Source: Arthrinium phaeospermum (Eukaryota; Ascomycota; Sordariomycetes; Amphisphaeriales; Apiosporaceae). Taken from it: a stretch of DNA of 64,000 nt. Shown one piece after another: positions 11,991 through 24,690 of this stretch. The notes beneath the pieces are model-generated. The model did not search any database, was not told the DNA's origin, and saw only the letters and a program-made list of their open reading frames with translations. The stretch covers positions 310,001 to 374,000 of the forward strand of contig QYRS01000005.1 of NCBI GenBank assembly GCA_006503535.1, in the 5' to 3' direction. A program made the translations under genes and the position numbers. Each line of letters starts with the position of its first letter. The stretch's first letter is position 1.

Positions 11991-13125
11991 GGAGATCATT
12001 CTTCTTCGCCCGGCGTGCTCCCATCTGTGAATCATACCGAGGAAGAGGCAGAGCGGCTGGCCATGGAAATCGAACGTACCGAGTCGGGCCGCATCCTCAC
12101 CATAGCTGGCCTGGCGGGCAACAGCTCCTCGACCGAATCCACCATCAAGAATAAGAACATGCTCCGGTTTCAACTTCTACCAGCCCTATACCTTTCAGCT
12201 CTGGTCCGCACATGGCCACCTCGGACAAGGCTTGCTTTGCTACTGGGTAGCTAAAGGGATATATTGCGTTTATATACACGTGCCGGTATGTTTACCGTTG
12301 TTTGGGACACTTTTGATGGATGGACACAATACATGAAGAACATACGAGAACCTTACTTCCCTATCCTTTTTTTACCTTTTTTACCCAGCATCAGCGGCGG
12401 AGTTTCAGTCAACTTTTTATCAATTCTTTTAGGCGCATGCATTCATCAATCAATCAACCAACCAATCAAATCGTCTTCCAACCTTCCTCTCGCCTCGATC
12501 ATCAATAGCCAAAACATGCAGAGAAGAAGATCAAAGCACGCAGACAAAACTTGCTCTTCGAATTACTTGCCTATCAATACCCGCACCTTGCGGGCTTCGT
12601 CTATCTGTGGATCCAACCGGGTCTCTTAGTGGTGTGGAAAGGAGTGGAGTGCAGCCATGTTGGATAGGCCTCGTGGGGAGCGGGGGGCGAATGAGGTTGA
12701 TGGTGAACAGGCAGATCGGTTAGGCTCATGTATGAAATGAGTAGCAACGATAGCGGGAAATTATAATACTTAAGAAACAACAAATCAACGCTTCCACCGC
12801 CTGACTGCTCTACTTGCCCTGTCGACTCTCTATCTCGCATGGATATATATATATGATCCATCCACATCCAGGGGGTGACTGACTATACGTTTTGCTTCGC
12901 ACTTGGCTTCTGGCGTTGTCAGATGGGGAGTTCTAAGGGTTTAGTTACATGGGATATCCATCTGAGACTCAGAAGTCAACTAGATAATACGATTGGCAAT
13001 CGAGAATTCAAATCCATTACTCTCTAGATCCTTGTTTTCAAGACGCCAGAAACGCCATTCTACCTAAAGCTTCGGGGTGAGGTAGCAAGAAGATCAAATA
13101 CGCCCTGGGAAACTCGTAACCTTTT
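11991..13125. other. convergent intergenic region SSK2-NUG1
   Basis: The first 264 bases continue the SSK2 frame without a stop (ending TAA at 12252-12254) and look coding (EEEAERLAMEIERTESG), so they may belong to SSK2. The remainder holds CAAT/CAACCAATC repeats near 12440-12470 and no supported gene. Confidence 0.45.
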
Positions 13126-14794
13126 CTACTGCTCCATAGCATCCTCGTTCGAGGCATCGTTGCCCCAGAGGCCGTCAAGCTGGAATTCCTTGGCCCATTC
13201 TGTCACGATTTGCTTCTGGTCCACCATAGGTCCGTCCCCGGACTCGGCGGTCTTGGAAGCCTCGCTAGCAACAGGCAGTTTGGGCGCATCCATCCAGCCT
13301 TGGATGCGTCCATCGCGCCAATCCGTCACCACCGTCATAGCAGCCGAGGGCAGATTTGGCACACCGCCCTTGCCAAGTCGGCCACGCTTGCGCGCTACCT
13401 GGACGAGGAAGTCGGTCGTTTGGTCGCCACCCGATGAGATGAGTGGCGGTAAATCGTACACATCCATGAGTTTTTGGAACAGATCTGGCGATGAAGACAA
13501 GCGCTTCAGGAGAAGACTTACGGCCGGCATTGGGTCGTCGATCTGCTTGGGCGGGACGGCGTTGAGGAGCACAAGATTTGCGTGTTGATCAATGGCCTTC
13601 TTCTTAGAGGAAGACTCGCCGTCCTTGGACGAAGGGAAGACGATACCAGGCGAATCGAGTAGAGTTAACTTGCTGTCGATCTTGACGGAGCGTATGCTTG
13701 TCGTGACACCAGCCTCGGCTCCGGCAGGGCAAGCTGCACCGTTCTTACCCATTCGGGAAAGCAGTGCGTTGATAACGGACGACTTTCCAACATTGGGGTA
13801 GCCAATAACACCAACTGATACGGCACGCTTCAACTGCTTCGAGGCAGCGAATGACTTCAGCGACTTGAACAGGGACGTGGAAGTGCTCTGGACAGTGAGA
13901 TCGCGGTGGTTGAATGTCTGGGCATTGGGTGCACAGCCAGAAGCCCGCAGGGGCAGCGTGGGGAAGTATCTCCGGAGGTGGGCGAGCCACTCCTTCAGGA
14001 CAGGCGGCGGGATAAGGTCGACCTTGTTCAGAATGAGCATGAGGCGCTTTCCACCGCTAGCGGCAGCCATAACGGACCGCTCCACTTCGCGAGATCTCGT
14101 GCCTTCGGGGTCGCGAGCGTCGAGCACGTAGAGCACGACATCTGCCTGCTCAACGACGTTCTTGAAGACTTTGTCGTGCTGTTTCCTGGACGAATCGGGG
14201 CCGGGAAGGTCTGCTGCGCCATCATCGTCCGAGTCTGAATCCTCGTCGTCATCCATATCGCTGCCGCTCTGGAGCTCGCGGTCGTACTGTTCGGCGGCTC
14301 GCCTTGCACTGGCCAAAAGAGCGGCCATCGGGTTGGAGCTGTCGCCCTCGTCGTCCTCATCCATGGCATCATCGTCTGCTGCGAAACCCTCGAATTCCTC
14401 GTCACCCTCCATGTCGACCTCAACGGTGTGATCGTTGTCGGATGCGCCCGTCTTTGCGGCCTTGGCCATCTCCCTGCGCTTCTGCTGCTCCTCCTGCTTG
14501 CGCCTCCGTCCATCCTCAATCTCCTGGAGAATCTTCTCCTTGTAGGGGAACAGATTGGGAATACCGGGGTCCTTCTTCATTTTGGACCGCCATTCTGGGT
14601 TCTTCTTGGCCTCCTTTCTGGCCTTCCGTTGCTTCGCGGAAGACGCCTTCTCGATCTTGTGCCGAAGGCGAGTGGGCGTCCGCTTGGACTTGGGCTCTGC
14701 AGCGCAGGTTTGGTCAGAGTCTGTCAATTTGCATGATGGCAAGCAAGATAGGTGGAAGGGATCACTTACTTCCGGGTTTGTTAATGCTCGGCAT
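13126..14794 (-). CDS. NUG1: nucleolar circularly permuted GTPase, Nug1/Grn1 (nucleostemin) family
   Basis: Two exons, complement of 13126-14696 and 14770-14794, encode 531 residues. A 25-base first exon gives MPSINKPG, and the 73-bp intron is GTAAGT...CTGCAG. The N-terminal basic stretch (KSKRTPTRLRHKIEKASS, about 11-28) and coiled region match the GN3L/Grn1 domain. An acidic tract lies at about 100-170. The GTPase motifs are in permuted order: DARDP (201-205), NKVD (232-235), GYPNVGKSS (308-316), then DSPG (356-359). This order is diagnostic of the YlqF/nucleostemin class, which acts in 60S pre-ribosome maturation and export. The frame is intact. Assignment to Nug1 rather than another family member (Nog2/Nug2, Lsg1) rests on the N-terminal domain and overall length. 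Confidence 0.9.
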
Positions 14795-15492
14795 TTTGTT
14801 CCCGTAAACTGATTGACTTGATACAAAACGCCTTTGTTACAGGTGTATGGTGTTGAGGTTCCCAAAATTTCCAATCTTATCGCACAGGAAGTGGGATGGA
14901 CTTTTTCTGCCGGTCCAATGCCAATCAGAATCATTATTCGACCGTCCTCGCGATGGCTGCCCCACCGATGCGGCTTCACCGCCCAGGGTACTTCGGTACA
15001 TACACCCTTCTGGTTGCTGTTGAACTTAACCTAAAGGCTTCAATTGATCAATGCAGCAACCCAAGTCTATGGTTTTTCGTTGCATCTACCTCTTTGGATA
15101 ACTGCATCTTCATGACGTTGTGGGCTGACCATGGTTGTGTTCTTGATCAATCAATCAGACCACCACGGATCCTAGGCCTGACAGAAGCAAAGTTCCTGCC
15201 GCAGCGAACATGCTATGGCGGCGGCGGGTGGGTCAGGCGACAGTCGGAGTTTCCTGAACCGGGCTGGAAGGGCCTCTCTGCGATATTGCACTTATAGACA
15301 GGCACAGCACCTGTCTCTCTACACCCCAAGAACACTGGACATTGGCCAGCACGACAAACCAAATAGATCAGGAATTGACTTACTTACATTCACTTGAATC
15401 TGCTTCACTTGCAATAGACCATTTGTTGCCCCTCAACTTCACTCGACGTCTGTGTTGCAACTGTCACAAGAACAAGACAATAATCTGTCAGC
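14795..15492. other. divergent promoter region NUG1/HAD gene
   Basis: About 700 bases between two genes read in opposite directions. It should contain both promoters. No individual site could be supported. Confidence 0.5.
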
Positions 15493-16564
15493 ATGAGTTA
15501 TACGGCTCCTCCGGTAAAAGTAGGCTTTCGCGGTCTGCTCTTCGACATGGATGGTACGATTATTGATTCCACGGCAGCCGTCGTTAATCACTGGCATGCG
15601 TGAGTACATACCTAAACCCCCCGGGGGGATGGCTTGTTACACTGCTCGTCTCCTATCCCCGACGTCCATCGACCCCTGGTGCGATCACTGCAGACTTGCT
15701 CTCGCTCGCCCACTGATTCGTTGACATATGTACAGCATCGGTGCAGAGATCGGCGTGGATCCCAAGGTCATCCTGCAGACTTCACACGGCAGGAGGAGCA
15801 TAGACATGCTGAAGGTGCTTGCTCCCGAGAAGGCCAATTGGGAATGTGAGCGGCTTTTTTTTCCCTTCTCTTCTCTCCCTCTCCCTTTCCCTCACCCTCT
15901 CTCCCTGTGTGCCCCCGCACCCAACCAATCCCGACACCACCACCCTCACCCCCCTTCACCCCCTTTTGGGGAGGGCGGCTTTGCTGTCACCAACCAGCCC
16001 GCCGCAGGCGCATCAAGGACTTACTCACTCACACACCGAGTGCACAGACGTCCGGCATATGGAGGGACTCCTCCCCAAGCTCCACGGTGAGGATGCCGTC
16101 GAGATACCTGGGGCCCGAGCGCTCCTGGACAGCCTGGTTGCCGCCCGCGCCCCTGGGCCATCGTCACCTCGGGCACCGAGCCCCTCGTCAACGGCTGGCT
16201 GGACGTGCTCAAGCTGCCTCACCCGGACCACCTGGTCACGGCGGAATCGGTCGAGAACGGCAAGCCGGACCCAGCCTGCTACAACCTTGGAAAGGAGCGG
16301 CTGGGCCTGGGCGGCAACGACGACGACGACGACGACGACTCATCACCAGACGATGATGTCGTCGTCTTTGAAGACAGTCCCGCAGGGATCCTCTCTGGTA
16401 AGGCTGCGGGTTGCAAGGTCATTGGCTTGGTCACAAGTCACACCCTGGACCAGGTGCTCGCCGCCGAGCCTGACTGGATAGTAGAAGATCTTCGATCAGT
16501 GGAGATGGTCGAGTGTGCTGGCGGTGTGGTGACGCTGCAGATATCCAACGCTCTAACGCGATGA
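15493..16564 (+). CDS. HAD-superfamily sugar/polyol phosphatase, one frameshift
   Basis: Three exons: 15493-15599, 15736-15845 and 16048-16564. Introns 15600-15735 (GTGAGT...TACAG) and 15846-16047 (GTGAGC...CACAG) are longer and more pyrimidine-rich than others in the window. HAD motif I is LLFDMDGTIIDS near residue 16. Motif II is the Ser/Thr in AIVTSGTEP, the conserved Lys is in ENGKPDP, and motif IV is VVFEDSPAGILSG. The family includes glycerol-3-phosphate (GPP1) and 2-deoxyglucose-6-phosphate (DOG) phosphatases; which one cannot be told. Near 16150 the frame changes at GCGCCCCTGG. One added C restores ARAPWAIVTSG and gives 244 residues. A run of about seven Asp codons followed by SSPDDD (16318-16355) is an unusual acidic insertion before motif IV. 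Confidence 0.85.
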
Positions 16565-19236
16565 GGAGACGCAGGATAGGAAGGAATGGGCTACAAGGGG
16601 GGGGTTGGCAAGGTGGGCAGGGGGTGCACCAGTTACAAAATCAATAGTGCAGAATGGAACCACAAGTGAGAAAAACGATAGAATCGGATGTTTGGGTGAT
16701 CACGGGATCCGGGCTCTTGTTTTACTAGAGTAGATAAGATTTGCCGGCCTCTATGGGGAACGGGAGGGGAGGGGCGCAATGGACTTAGATAGATAGAATA
16801 TGATCCGTAGACAGAGACCCAACGATGGTGACAGTGACAACAGCCTACGATTGATTATACGGTGGCATATGGCCCCGGGATGAAGAACTACATAGATGGC
16901 TCGTGACAAGGCTGATGAGTCTACTTAGTCTCGGTAGAAGCGCCCATGCACATCGGGGGGCCGCATTAACCCCAACATGCAGAGGCTCGTGATAGTCTGG
17001 CCGGGATGAGCCGAGCGAAGCGGCGTTATGGACTTGGCGGGCATGGGCGGGCATGGGCTGGCACGCCCCTTGACGCCTTTAGCCCTCGGGGGGACGGAAG
17101 AGAAGGGGGGCCATTTCGGCATATGGGAGGAAGATTAAATAGATCCAAGATAGAGTTGAGATTGGTGTGCAATTGGGGCCAGGAGCAAAAGCTACCGAAG
17201 CCGGCGACCGCCCCCAGTTTGGCAATAGTTCCTTTGCGTACGGACACATACATTGGTTTATTTTGTTTGTTTTGTAGGTGTGCCGTACCGTACCGCATCT
17301 TTGCCGTACCAGAGTCGGCGCAAGTCTGGGGCTCCAAGAGCTACCTAAGTGTGCGTTGGGAGGCGGTAATCTCAGCAGGCTACTACATACGTGCATACGG
17401 CTAATATGCCTTTGTCCGTCTACGCCCGCCCGCAAGGCAGAGAGCGTATGCATGCAGACCGAGCAGCAGCATGCAGTTGGCTCTTCTTAGACGCCAACAC
17501 GAACCCAGTGCCCAGTCAGTCAGTCACCTCGTCATCAGACCCTAGTCGGACCAGTATTTGGATCTCCAGAACTATTGCCTGTAGGGACATGCCACAGCAA
17601 CACCCTCTCTCGAACTGATTGTTAACCCCCACGATACTCGAATGAGGAGTCTGACTGAACAGCACATGCATCCGCAGCTACTTGGTGGTGATGTTGTCGG
17701 TCTTGGGGGGAAAAAACCCCCCCGCGAACATACATGTCTTGTCTTGGATGGTGACGAAGCATACTACACATCATCCCACCTCCTCGGTTCCCACTCGGTT
17801 TTGCCGTGTCTCTTGAGACTTGTCGGGGCAGGGGAAGCCAGAGCAAAAGCAAAGCAGCAGAGACAGTGTGAAACGAGTCACGATTATCATCATCATCATC
17901 AACACCAGCAGCGCTGTCAACAACGAGTTCGCGTCTGAGTCGTGCATGCTTCTAGAAAGTTGTCATGGAAGAATTGACAGACTCAGATTCGGTCCGTCTA
18001 CATCAGATCTAAGACCTCACCACTGCCGCCGGGGGTCAGGAACCGGACGTGCTCAAATGACATGGTCTTTTGAGTGGCCGGGGAATGTCGACGTCAATGA
18101 TGATCGCCATGGCGTACGCCGTTGCACTGGTGGTATAGTGTTGTTGAAGGAGGGAAAAGGCCCGAGCGACACCCGGGTTCAACACACACCACACCTAGGC
18201 GGCGAGAGAAGATGAGAGAGGCGCCACCGGAGTCGAGCAGCTTTCTCAATAGCTCAGGTACATCCATAGATTTTGGCAGTGGTGGTGGTGGTGGTGGTAG
18301 TAGGTAGTAGTGAAGCAGGACTGCACTTGCACTACACTGTTTATTTCTTCGGGCAATTGATCGCACCTTGCGTTATCACGACGATCCCTCTATCGCATCC
18401 TAAGAGCCAATCCGAAGAGAACGTGAACGCAAGGGATTGTGGTTTGCCGTACGCGTCCCGACTCCCGGGCGACGCGACGGGCCGGTCGTGAGTTAAGATT
18501 ACATGGCAGCCCGCACAAGATGGAAGACCCATCCATATCCATACTTGAGCAGGACCGTATCGAGAGATAGCAAGGGAGCTATGCGCCGCGGATTCCATGC
18601 ATCCCAACGCTTTGGTTTTAGTTGAACCTTCCTGAACTACGTATTTACGTATGCTTGGCTGACGATGATATGTTTATCTGTACGACCAGTTTGCCAAAAA
18701 AAAAAAGAAAAGAAAATCCCGCTTGACAAGAAAAAGAAAAGAAAGGGGTGGGAGGAGGAAAAAGAAAAGGAAGATAGGCAAACTGCAAGGGCCCGTTGCT
18801 CCCTCTCTTTCTTCTCTTTCGGAGAGAGCGCCTGGGGGGAAGCAAAACCCAAGACATGCATCTGCGAGATCACGACGGAATTACGCAAAAGGTCTCCGAG
18901 GGGCGTCTGCAGAACCAATGGTGGTACAGCCCCAAAAGAGAGGTCGCCGACCTGAGTAACCCCCCCCAGATTTCTTGGTCATTGGCCAATCAGAACAAGA
19001 GGCAACGGTCCCTGGAATACATGCTTACCTACATGTAGAGAGTGACGAAAGCCGCGCTGGAGGGTAGGTGGTAGGTATTGTTTTTGAGTCTCTGCCCGTC
19101 GCACGCATGCCCATCAATCAGTGTATGTAGATATACGATACGAATTACACGAATTGGGGTATTTGGTATTACCGCATCGTATTCGCTGGGTCGATCAATG
19201 GACCCAATGAATGGATTTGGATGCCGACGTTACCGC

Positions 19237-19256
19237 GGGGGGGGGGGGGGGGGGGG
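19237..19256 (+). repeat. G20 homopolymer
   Basis: Twenty consecutive G residues. True length is uncertain because such runs are error-prone. Confidence 0.9.
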
Positions 19257-22200
19257 CTGTTATCTTTCTTTCGCATCATGGGTTGGTTACCGGTTCAAGA
19301 CAGAGAATGGCACCGAAAAGCAAGCTGATTGATGAATTCCTGCGGCCCCTGCATTACGGCGTCGTGCTTGGGCGGGCACTGCAGGAACAAAATAAAAAGA
19401 AGGGTAACCAAACCAACTTCCAACTTCCCTGTACTTAATATCGGGCAACTAAGATCGAATACAGGCATGGCTGGGCTATTGAATCCTATCACCACCGCCG
19501 TTATCACCAGTAGGTAGGTAGGTAGGTAGGTATGCACGCACAGTATGTAGTAGATGGATTAGGTAGCCATCAACCCCCATTATCGTCATGATTGCCAGCC
19601 TTGCGGTTCCTGCGATCGCCGACGAAAACGCGTCGCATGGTGAGACCCGAGACTTGGGTGCAGAACACAACAACACATCCTCAACCGCCAGGAACGGCAC
19701 AGATGTCGAGATGCAAGTAACGGGTAATGGAAGACTGGTACAGTGCGTACATCCATTGAATGACAGGAGCATGTACATGTAGGCATCGGGTTCTCTCTCT
19801 CTCTCTCTCTTTTCTTTTTCTCCTTCTGATTGCGTTTGGCCGGTACCTGCAATGGGAAAGAAGGAAATTTCAGTTCGGCCCAACTTTGCAATTTCTTGAG
19901 ATTGATCAATGGCGGTTACTTATTAGCTGTGATATTAGCATGCACCCGGCAAACTCACAGCATGGAGCTCCACGATCTGCTGCGCATGATGAACCCGGGC
20001 AGGTGTGCATAATAATCTACTACGTACATACACGCTCCCGCACAAAAGCACGGCGGCCTGTCTGCATGCATTGCATGTGGTATCGTTGTCAAGTCCGTAC
20101 CCAGCCTTGTGCAATCGAGTCCGACTTGTTCGGATACCTAGCATTTTGGATGAGCAATTGGCGATGGTTTTATCAAATGCATTTTGATGTGATGAAGGTG
20201 CGGTGCTGCTGCAGGGGGCACCCTCTCTACCGCCAGGTACGGCTTAGGTACACGAGCCTGTACTTTGGGGGTACTTGATGGGAGGACTAGTCTGGGCAGG
20301 GACTAGACTACGACCTTTGGATGTTGCGCTGAAGTACTGTCTGTCGGCCTATGTCGGTGATGACCCCAAAATCCACGTGGCCGCCAGACCAGGATAGCTT
20401 GGGGCCTAAAATCGGTCAGTCCCAAGCCCCTGGAAGCGTTTTCATCATCGGACGAACCTCTGCCTGAGAGAGTCTCGATACGCAATCATATTGGCAGCAA
20501 GACTCCTTTTCTTCTACACGTACTTCGCCAATAGGCGAGCTGGGGTTCTGGTAGGTAGACTTTGGTTTTCTCCAGCGAGGCCATACCGGCACTTGAGATC
20601 CAGTCAAGCGGTATCCTGCCAAGTAAAAGACGGCTCCGGTGACCGGGCTGGTTGCATCGAACCCCCTTAGCCACACTACTTCAAACTGCGGTTCTCGTGA
20701 GTTGTCCGTCTTTTCGTCCCTTAGACTGAGCAAAGACCAACCCTACCCTGATACCGCCTCAGATCACCAGGCTGAAGCGGAACGGCGCGCAAATTAATGG
20801 GCAGATATTCGCGCGTGTCAGTCCTGAAGCTGGCCATCCAATGACTCTGGCTTGCAGGGGTTTTCGAGGGGTCTCTCGCGACTAACAACCTAGGGGGGCT
20901 CCCGTTGTGATTAGATAGGGGCCTCGAACAAGAAGCTGCTCAGCTCTCAATCTCCTTCAATGGGTGGAAGTTTTTGGTGAGACGCTTTCATAGTACCGAA
21001 GGCAGCTCGGTTGCACTTGCAGGGTCAAGCAAGTCGTTAGAATTAACCGTTCGCGCACTTATTAGATTAGTAGAGTAGCTTGATGTGTGCTGAATCGGAT
21101 GCCGCTAAACTGTCTTAACGTAGGCTCGAATGACGCGACCCACAGCCTGACAGCCTGCGTCCAGAGCTTCGGGAGCGAGGCAGAGGCCTCGAGCGAGAGG
21201 CCCGTAGTCGAGCTGACTCGAAGCCACGGGTCCAGATGAATCATGTAGAGTTCTCTACCCAAGCTGAAAAGCGTAGCGCAAGGCTCGCGAGGTTGTCTGC
21301 ATCGGGCAAAGCTCTCGCAGAAAGTCAAAAGTACTCCCGTTTCTCACAGGCGAACGGGGTTATCTATCCGCCCGAGGCAGACGTATGCGCGTTGTATTCG
21401 GGATTGCACAGAAAGGCGCTGACAGATTCATCCGGGCTTGTCGGTGTTTTACAGGGCTCCCAATTGACTTTTCTGCAGGTGCGCTTCCCCTTTGCCCCTC
21501 CACCCCTTCGGCGAGAAAGAGCCCTGGCCTGTAGCGAAGAGACAACGCATTTCTGCAAGACGGCGAACAGAGGCTACGTGGGAAGTTGCTTGAGACATGG
21601 CAATCTCTTTCACGAAAGGTAGGAACGGGTCTGGATACTTTGGGTGTAGGCAGTGCGAAAGGATGGTCTCTCTCTACCCAAACTTGGCAGAGGTCTCACC
21701 CCCGTGGCACCTGGGGAATAGACGTTATCTGATAGAAGTGATGGATGCGCCGATGCTGTGTGATGTTCTGGCCGGATCGACAATGCGTGGGGTCGTCGGA
21801 ACGGGAGGTTTCCGTAAGCACATTGCCAAACGATGACGTCTAGATTTCCACCACCAGGCCTCCGCGCCGGGGCAGCCGTTGGCAAAGTCTCATAGCCAAC
21901 GCGAGGATAATAATGCAACTTGACCACGAACCACCGTGGCCAGACATTGCCCATGCCTGGCACCAAAATTTGAAGATACATAGATAGGTAAGCCGTAGTG
22001 GGTTCTGTTGGTTGGTAGGTGAGGCAAGGCCCCCGGTACCGAGGATTCGAGGGAAGGGGAAGAAGCCCAAAACCCCACTTCTTCGATACCACCCCAAAGC
22101 GGAAAGCCTTCACCTTGACACATGCCCACCTATATTGCACATCTTAAGAAAATCTTATCTTCTTTTAATATACAGGACCAGCTCTAATTCACCCTTTACC

Positions 22201-24654
22201 CATCCATATAGCTGACAAGCTGATAGCTAGCTGAGAACGACAGTGGCACACGCTAAATGCCAGGCGCCCCAAGGCGCTTTCAGCTCATGACTTCATGTTG
22301 CAATGTTCAATGACGGCTTCAGACTCGACTCGGATCGCCCGTCGCATGTCGCATGTCGCATGTCGCCAGACGGCGTCGCCTGGTTTTCCGCGCAAGAGAG
22401 ATCCCGTGTCCATAGCCGCCCCCAAATACCGACTTTCTACAACAGTAAGAAATATGCAGCAGCATGCGTGTTGGCTGCGGTACTACATTGCGAATCGGGA
22501 GGGTTGGCCTCTCAGCCCCCAACAGTTGCTGCCTCCGTTCTGGCTGAACGCTCAGGATCCCAAGCGCATCATGCAGTTGTGGCCATCGAGGGCCTGGCAC
22601 TACTACTGCTATCAGCAGGAGAGGAACAAGGAGGGTGGCTGGCCCTCTGGGATACCGGCTCCACAAGTATGTAGGTAGGTAATGTCTGCTTTGTGTAGGC
22701 AGTGATGGGCTGCAGAGTTGCGCGCAATGCAGTACAACCACAACTGCATAAAAGTGCTTGTCAAGTCCACCAATGAATAGTCACTCGATATGCAGCCTTT
22801 ACACACCCAACCAGAGGAAATGGACAGAAATGGAGACGTAAATAGCAATAGCACCCACTTGGACTGCAACCCAGGTTGGACGCAGTGTAACTCTGCGGCG
22901 CGCATCTTTCCTCGCTCTCGCCCGCCTTCGCCTTGGCTGTGAATACAGACTGGTAAACTACAACTAATCACAGAAACTTCGGTATGGCTGACGCGGATGA
23001 AGTCAACCTCCGCCGCTGCTTACTGATGAGGGGCCCCCCTTTTCTGATCGTGGTACTTTCTTAGCAGTTACCTTCCAGACAAACAGCAACCGACCTAGCT
23101 GGGCCGTTGTTTGTGGCTACAAGTAGGCACGCCATTTTGAGCATGACAGTTTGGGAATTGGAGCCGTTGAAGGCCTCTTTCTAGCCCTCACATTAGTTCA
23201 TTGGTTTGGCAGACGCCTCGCCAGCCGTTCAAACCGTCGGGTAGCTGCCCGTTCACTTGGGAATCCTGCCTGCTTGTTGTTGTCCGGTAAGTCAGAAAGT
23301 AGTGTGATGGCCCCTCGTCCACCCAAACAGGTAATAAATAAGCAGACAATCTGACGGCCGCCAGACGATAAGATCTTCCCGTGGTCCCGGATTGTTGGAT
23401 TTTGTCTACAAGTAGTTGTTGGTGGGTTGCTTTCTTGGGGGCTATAGAAACATGAAGCGGTGCATCCTGATGGGCGGTTAATTCGGGCCTATACAGAGCC
23501 CCCAATTGCACTACCTACATACTTACCTAGCATTTACCTTGACACTATATCGCGGGTATGTGCTTACGGGTTGGCAGCATGATGTGAGAAACTGCAGTTG
23601 CCAATGTTCTCCTTTGGGCGATGCAGGTAGCAGTATCGCTCTTTTTCAGGAAAGGCTGTCGCGGCTTTCCGATGGCGAGGGTGGGATGGGGGTGCGCCGC
23701 CCTCTGGGAGGCGCATCGCGTCACGCCATTATGTGCTACGGTGCGGCCAGAATTGCAGCCCTGGCAAGCAAAGTGCGAAGAGAAAAAGAAACCAATGGCG
23801 ACATTGCAGACGATGCGATGAGGGATGCGACAAGAAAGACTGCCCGAAGGCGTGTTTAGCGCAGCGCCACGGTTAAGTAGCTTCAGGGGTATGCAACTGG
23901 CGATGGAGTGCGGTAGCGAAAACGCTTCCCGGGTCCCGCCAGGAAGCTCTCCTCCGTGCCTCAGGGAACACATCGAGGGCTAGTTCGAGAAAGAAATAAG
24001 AACACGCTGAGACACTCAGGCCAATTGTCTCGCCTGTACATGCGAGCGATAGGAACAGGCAGGCCAGGCAGGCAGCGATGGAGCCGTGTCGAAAACTGCC
24101 TGAAATGTGACAATACCCTACGAGATGTCGATGAGCGTAATGACTCTTGAAAAGGCTACATGTATCTGTGGTGACGTAAAAGACCCCGTCAACTATCACT
24201 CCATATTAGTAGGAAACCGCCAGATCGGCCGGCGGGATGGGGATTTCGGGATCTACATATGCAAGAAAGACTATGTAATAAGTCGACATGGGCATAACAA
24301 GTAATGTACACTGAATGCATGCATCGAGGTATGGGTGAAGACGAGAGCAGCCGGCCATGAACGGTAGGTAGGATCCGGGTAAGCAAGTCAAGCTCTCCAT
24401 ATTTGTCATGATCAGCATGATCTAATAACCCTGCCAACCAGTTACCTGGAATACATACATCAAGGACGTGTGCTAACACAGCATCAACATCCACCGAGGT
24501 ATCATACATACCCCCAAAGGCGATCATGGCAAGTTACTTGCCAGGCACATGGATCGACTGCAAAATGCTTGGCCCAGAGTCTCTTGGCGGATGCGAAAAT
24601 CCAGGCCAAGCCACTCGTTGGGTAGAGGAGGTCGTCGCGATACGAAGGGCTATG

Positions 24655-24690
24655 TATGGCTATGGCTATGGCTATGGCTATGGCTATGGC
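24655..24690 (+). repeat. (TATGGC)6 microsatellite
   Basis: Six perfect TATGGC hexamers followed by degenerate TATGCTATG units. It creates a spurious Met-Ala repeat frame that should not be read as a protein. Confidence 0.95.

Noticed and set aside
21236..21622. 128-codon open frame in the spacer as a gene
   Set aside because: No recognisable motif, no splice support, and overlapping frames of similar length on the other strand.
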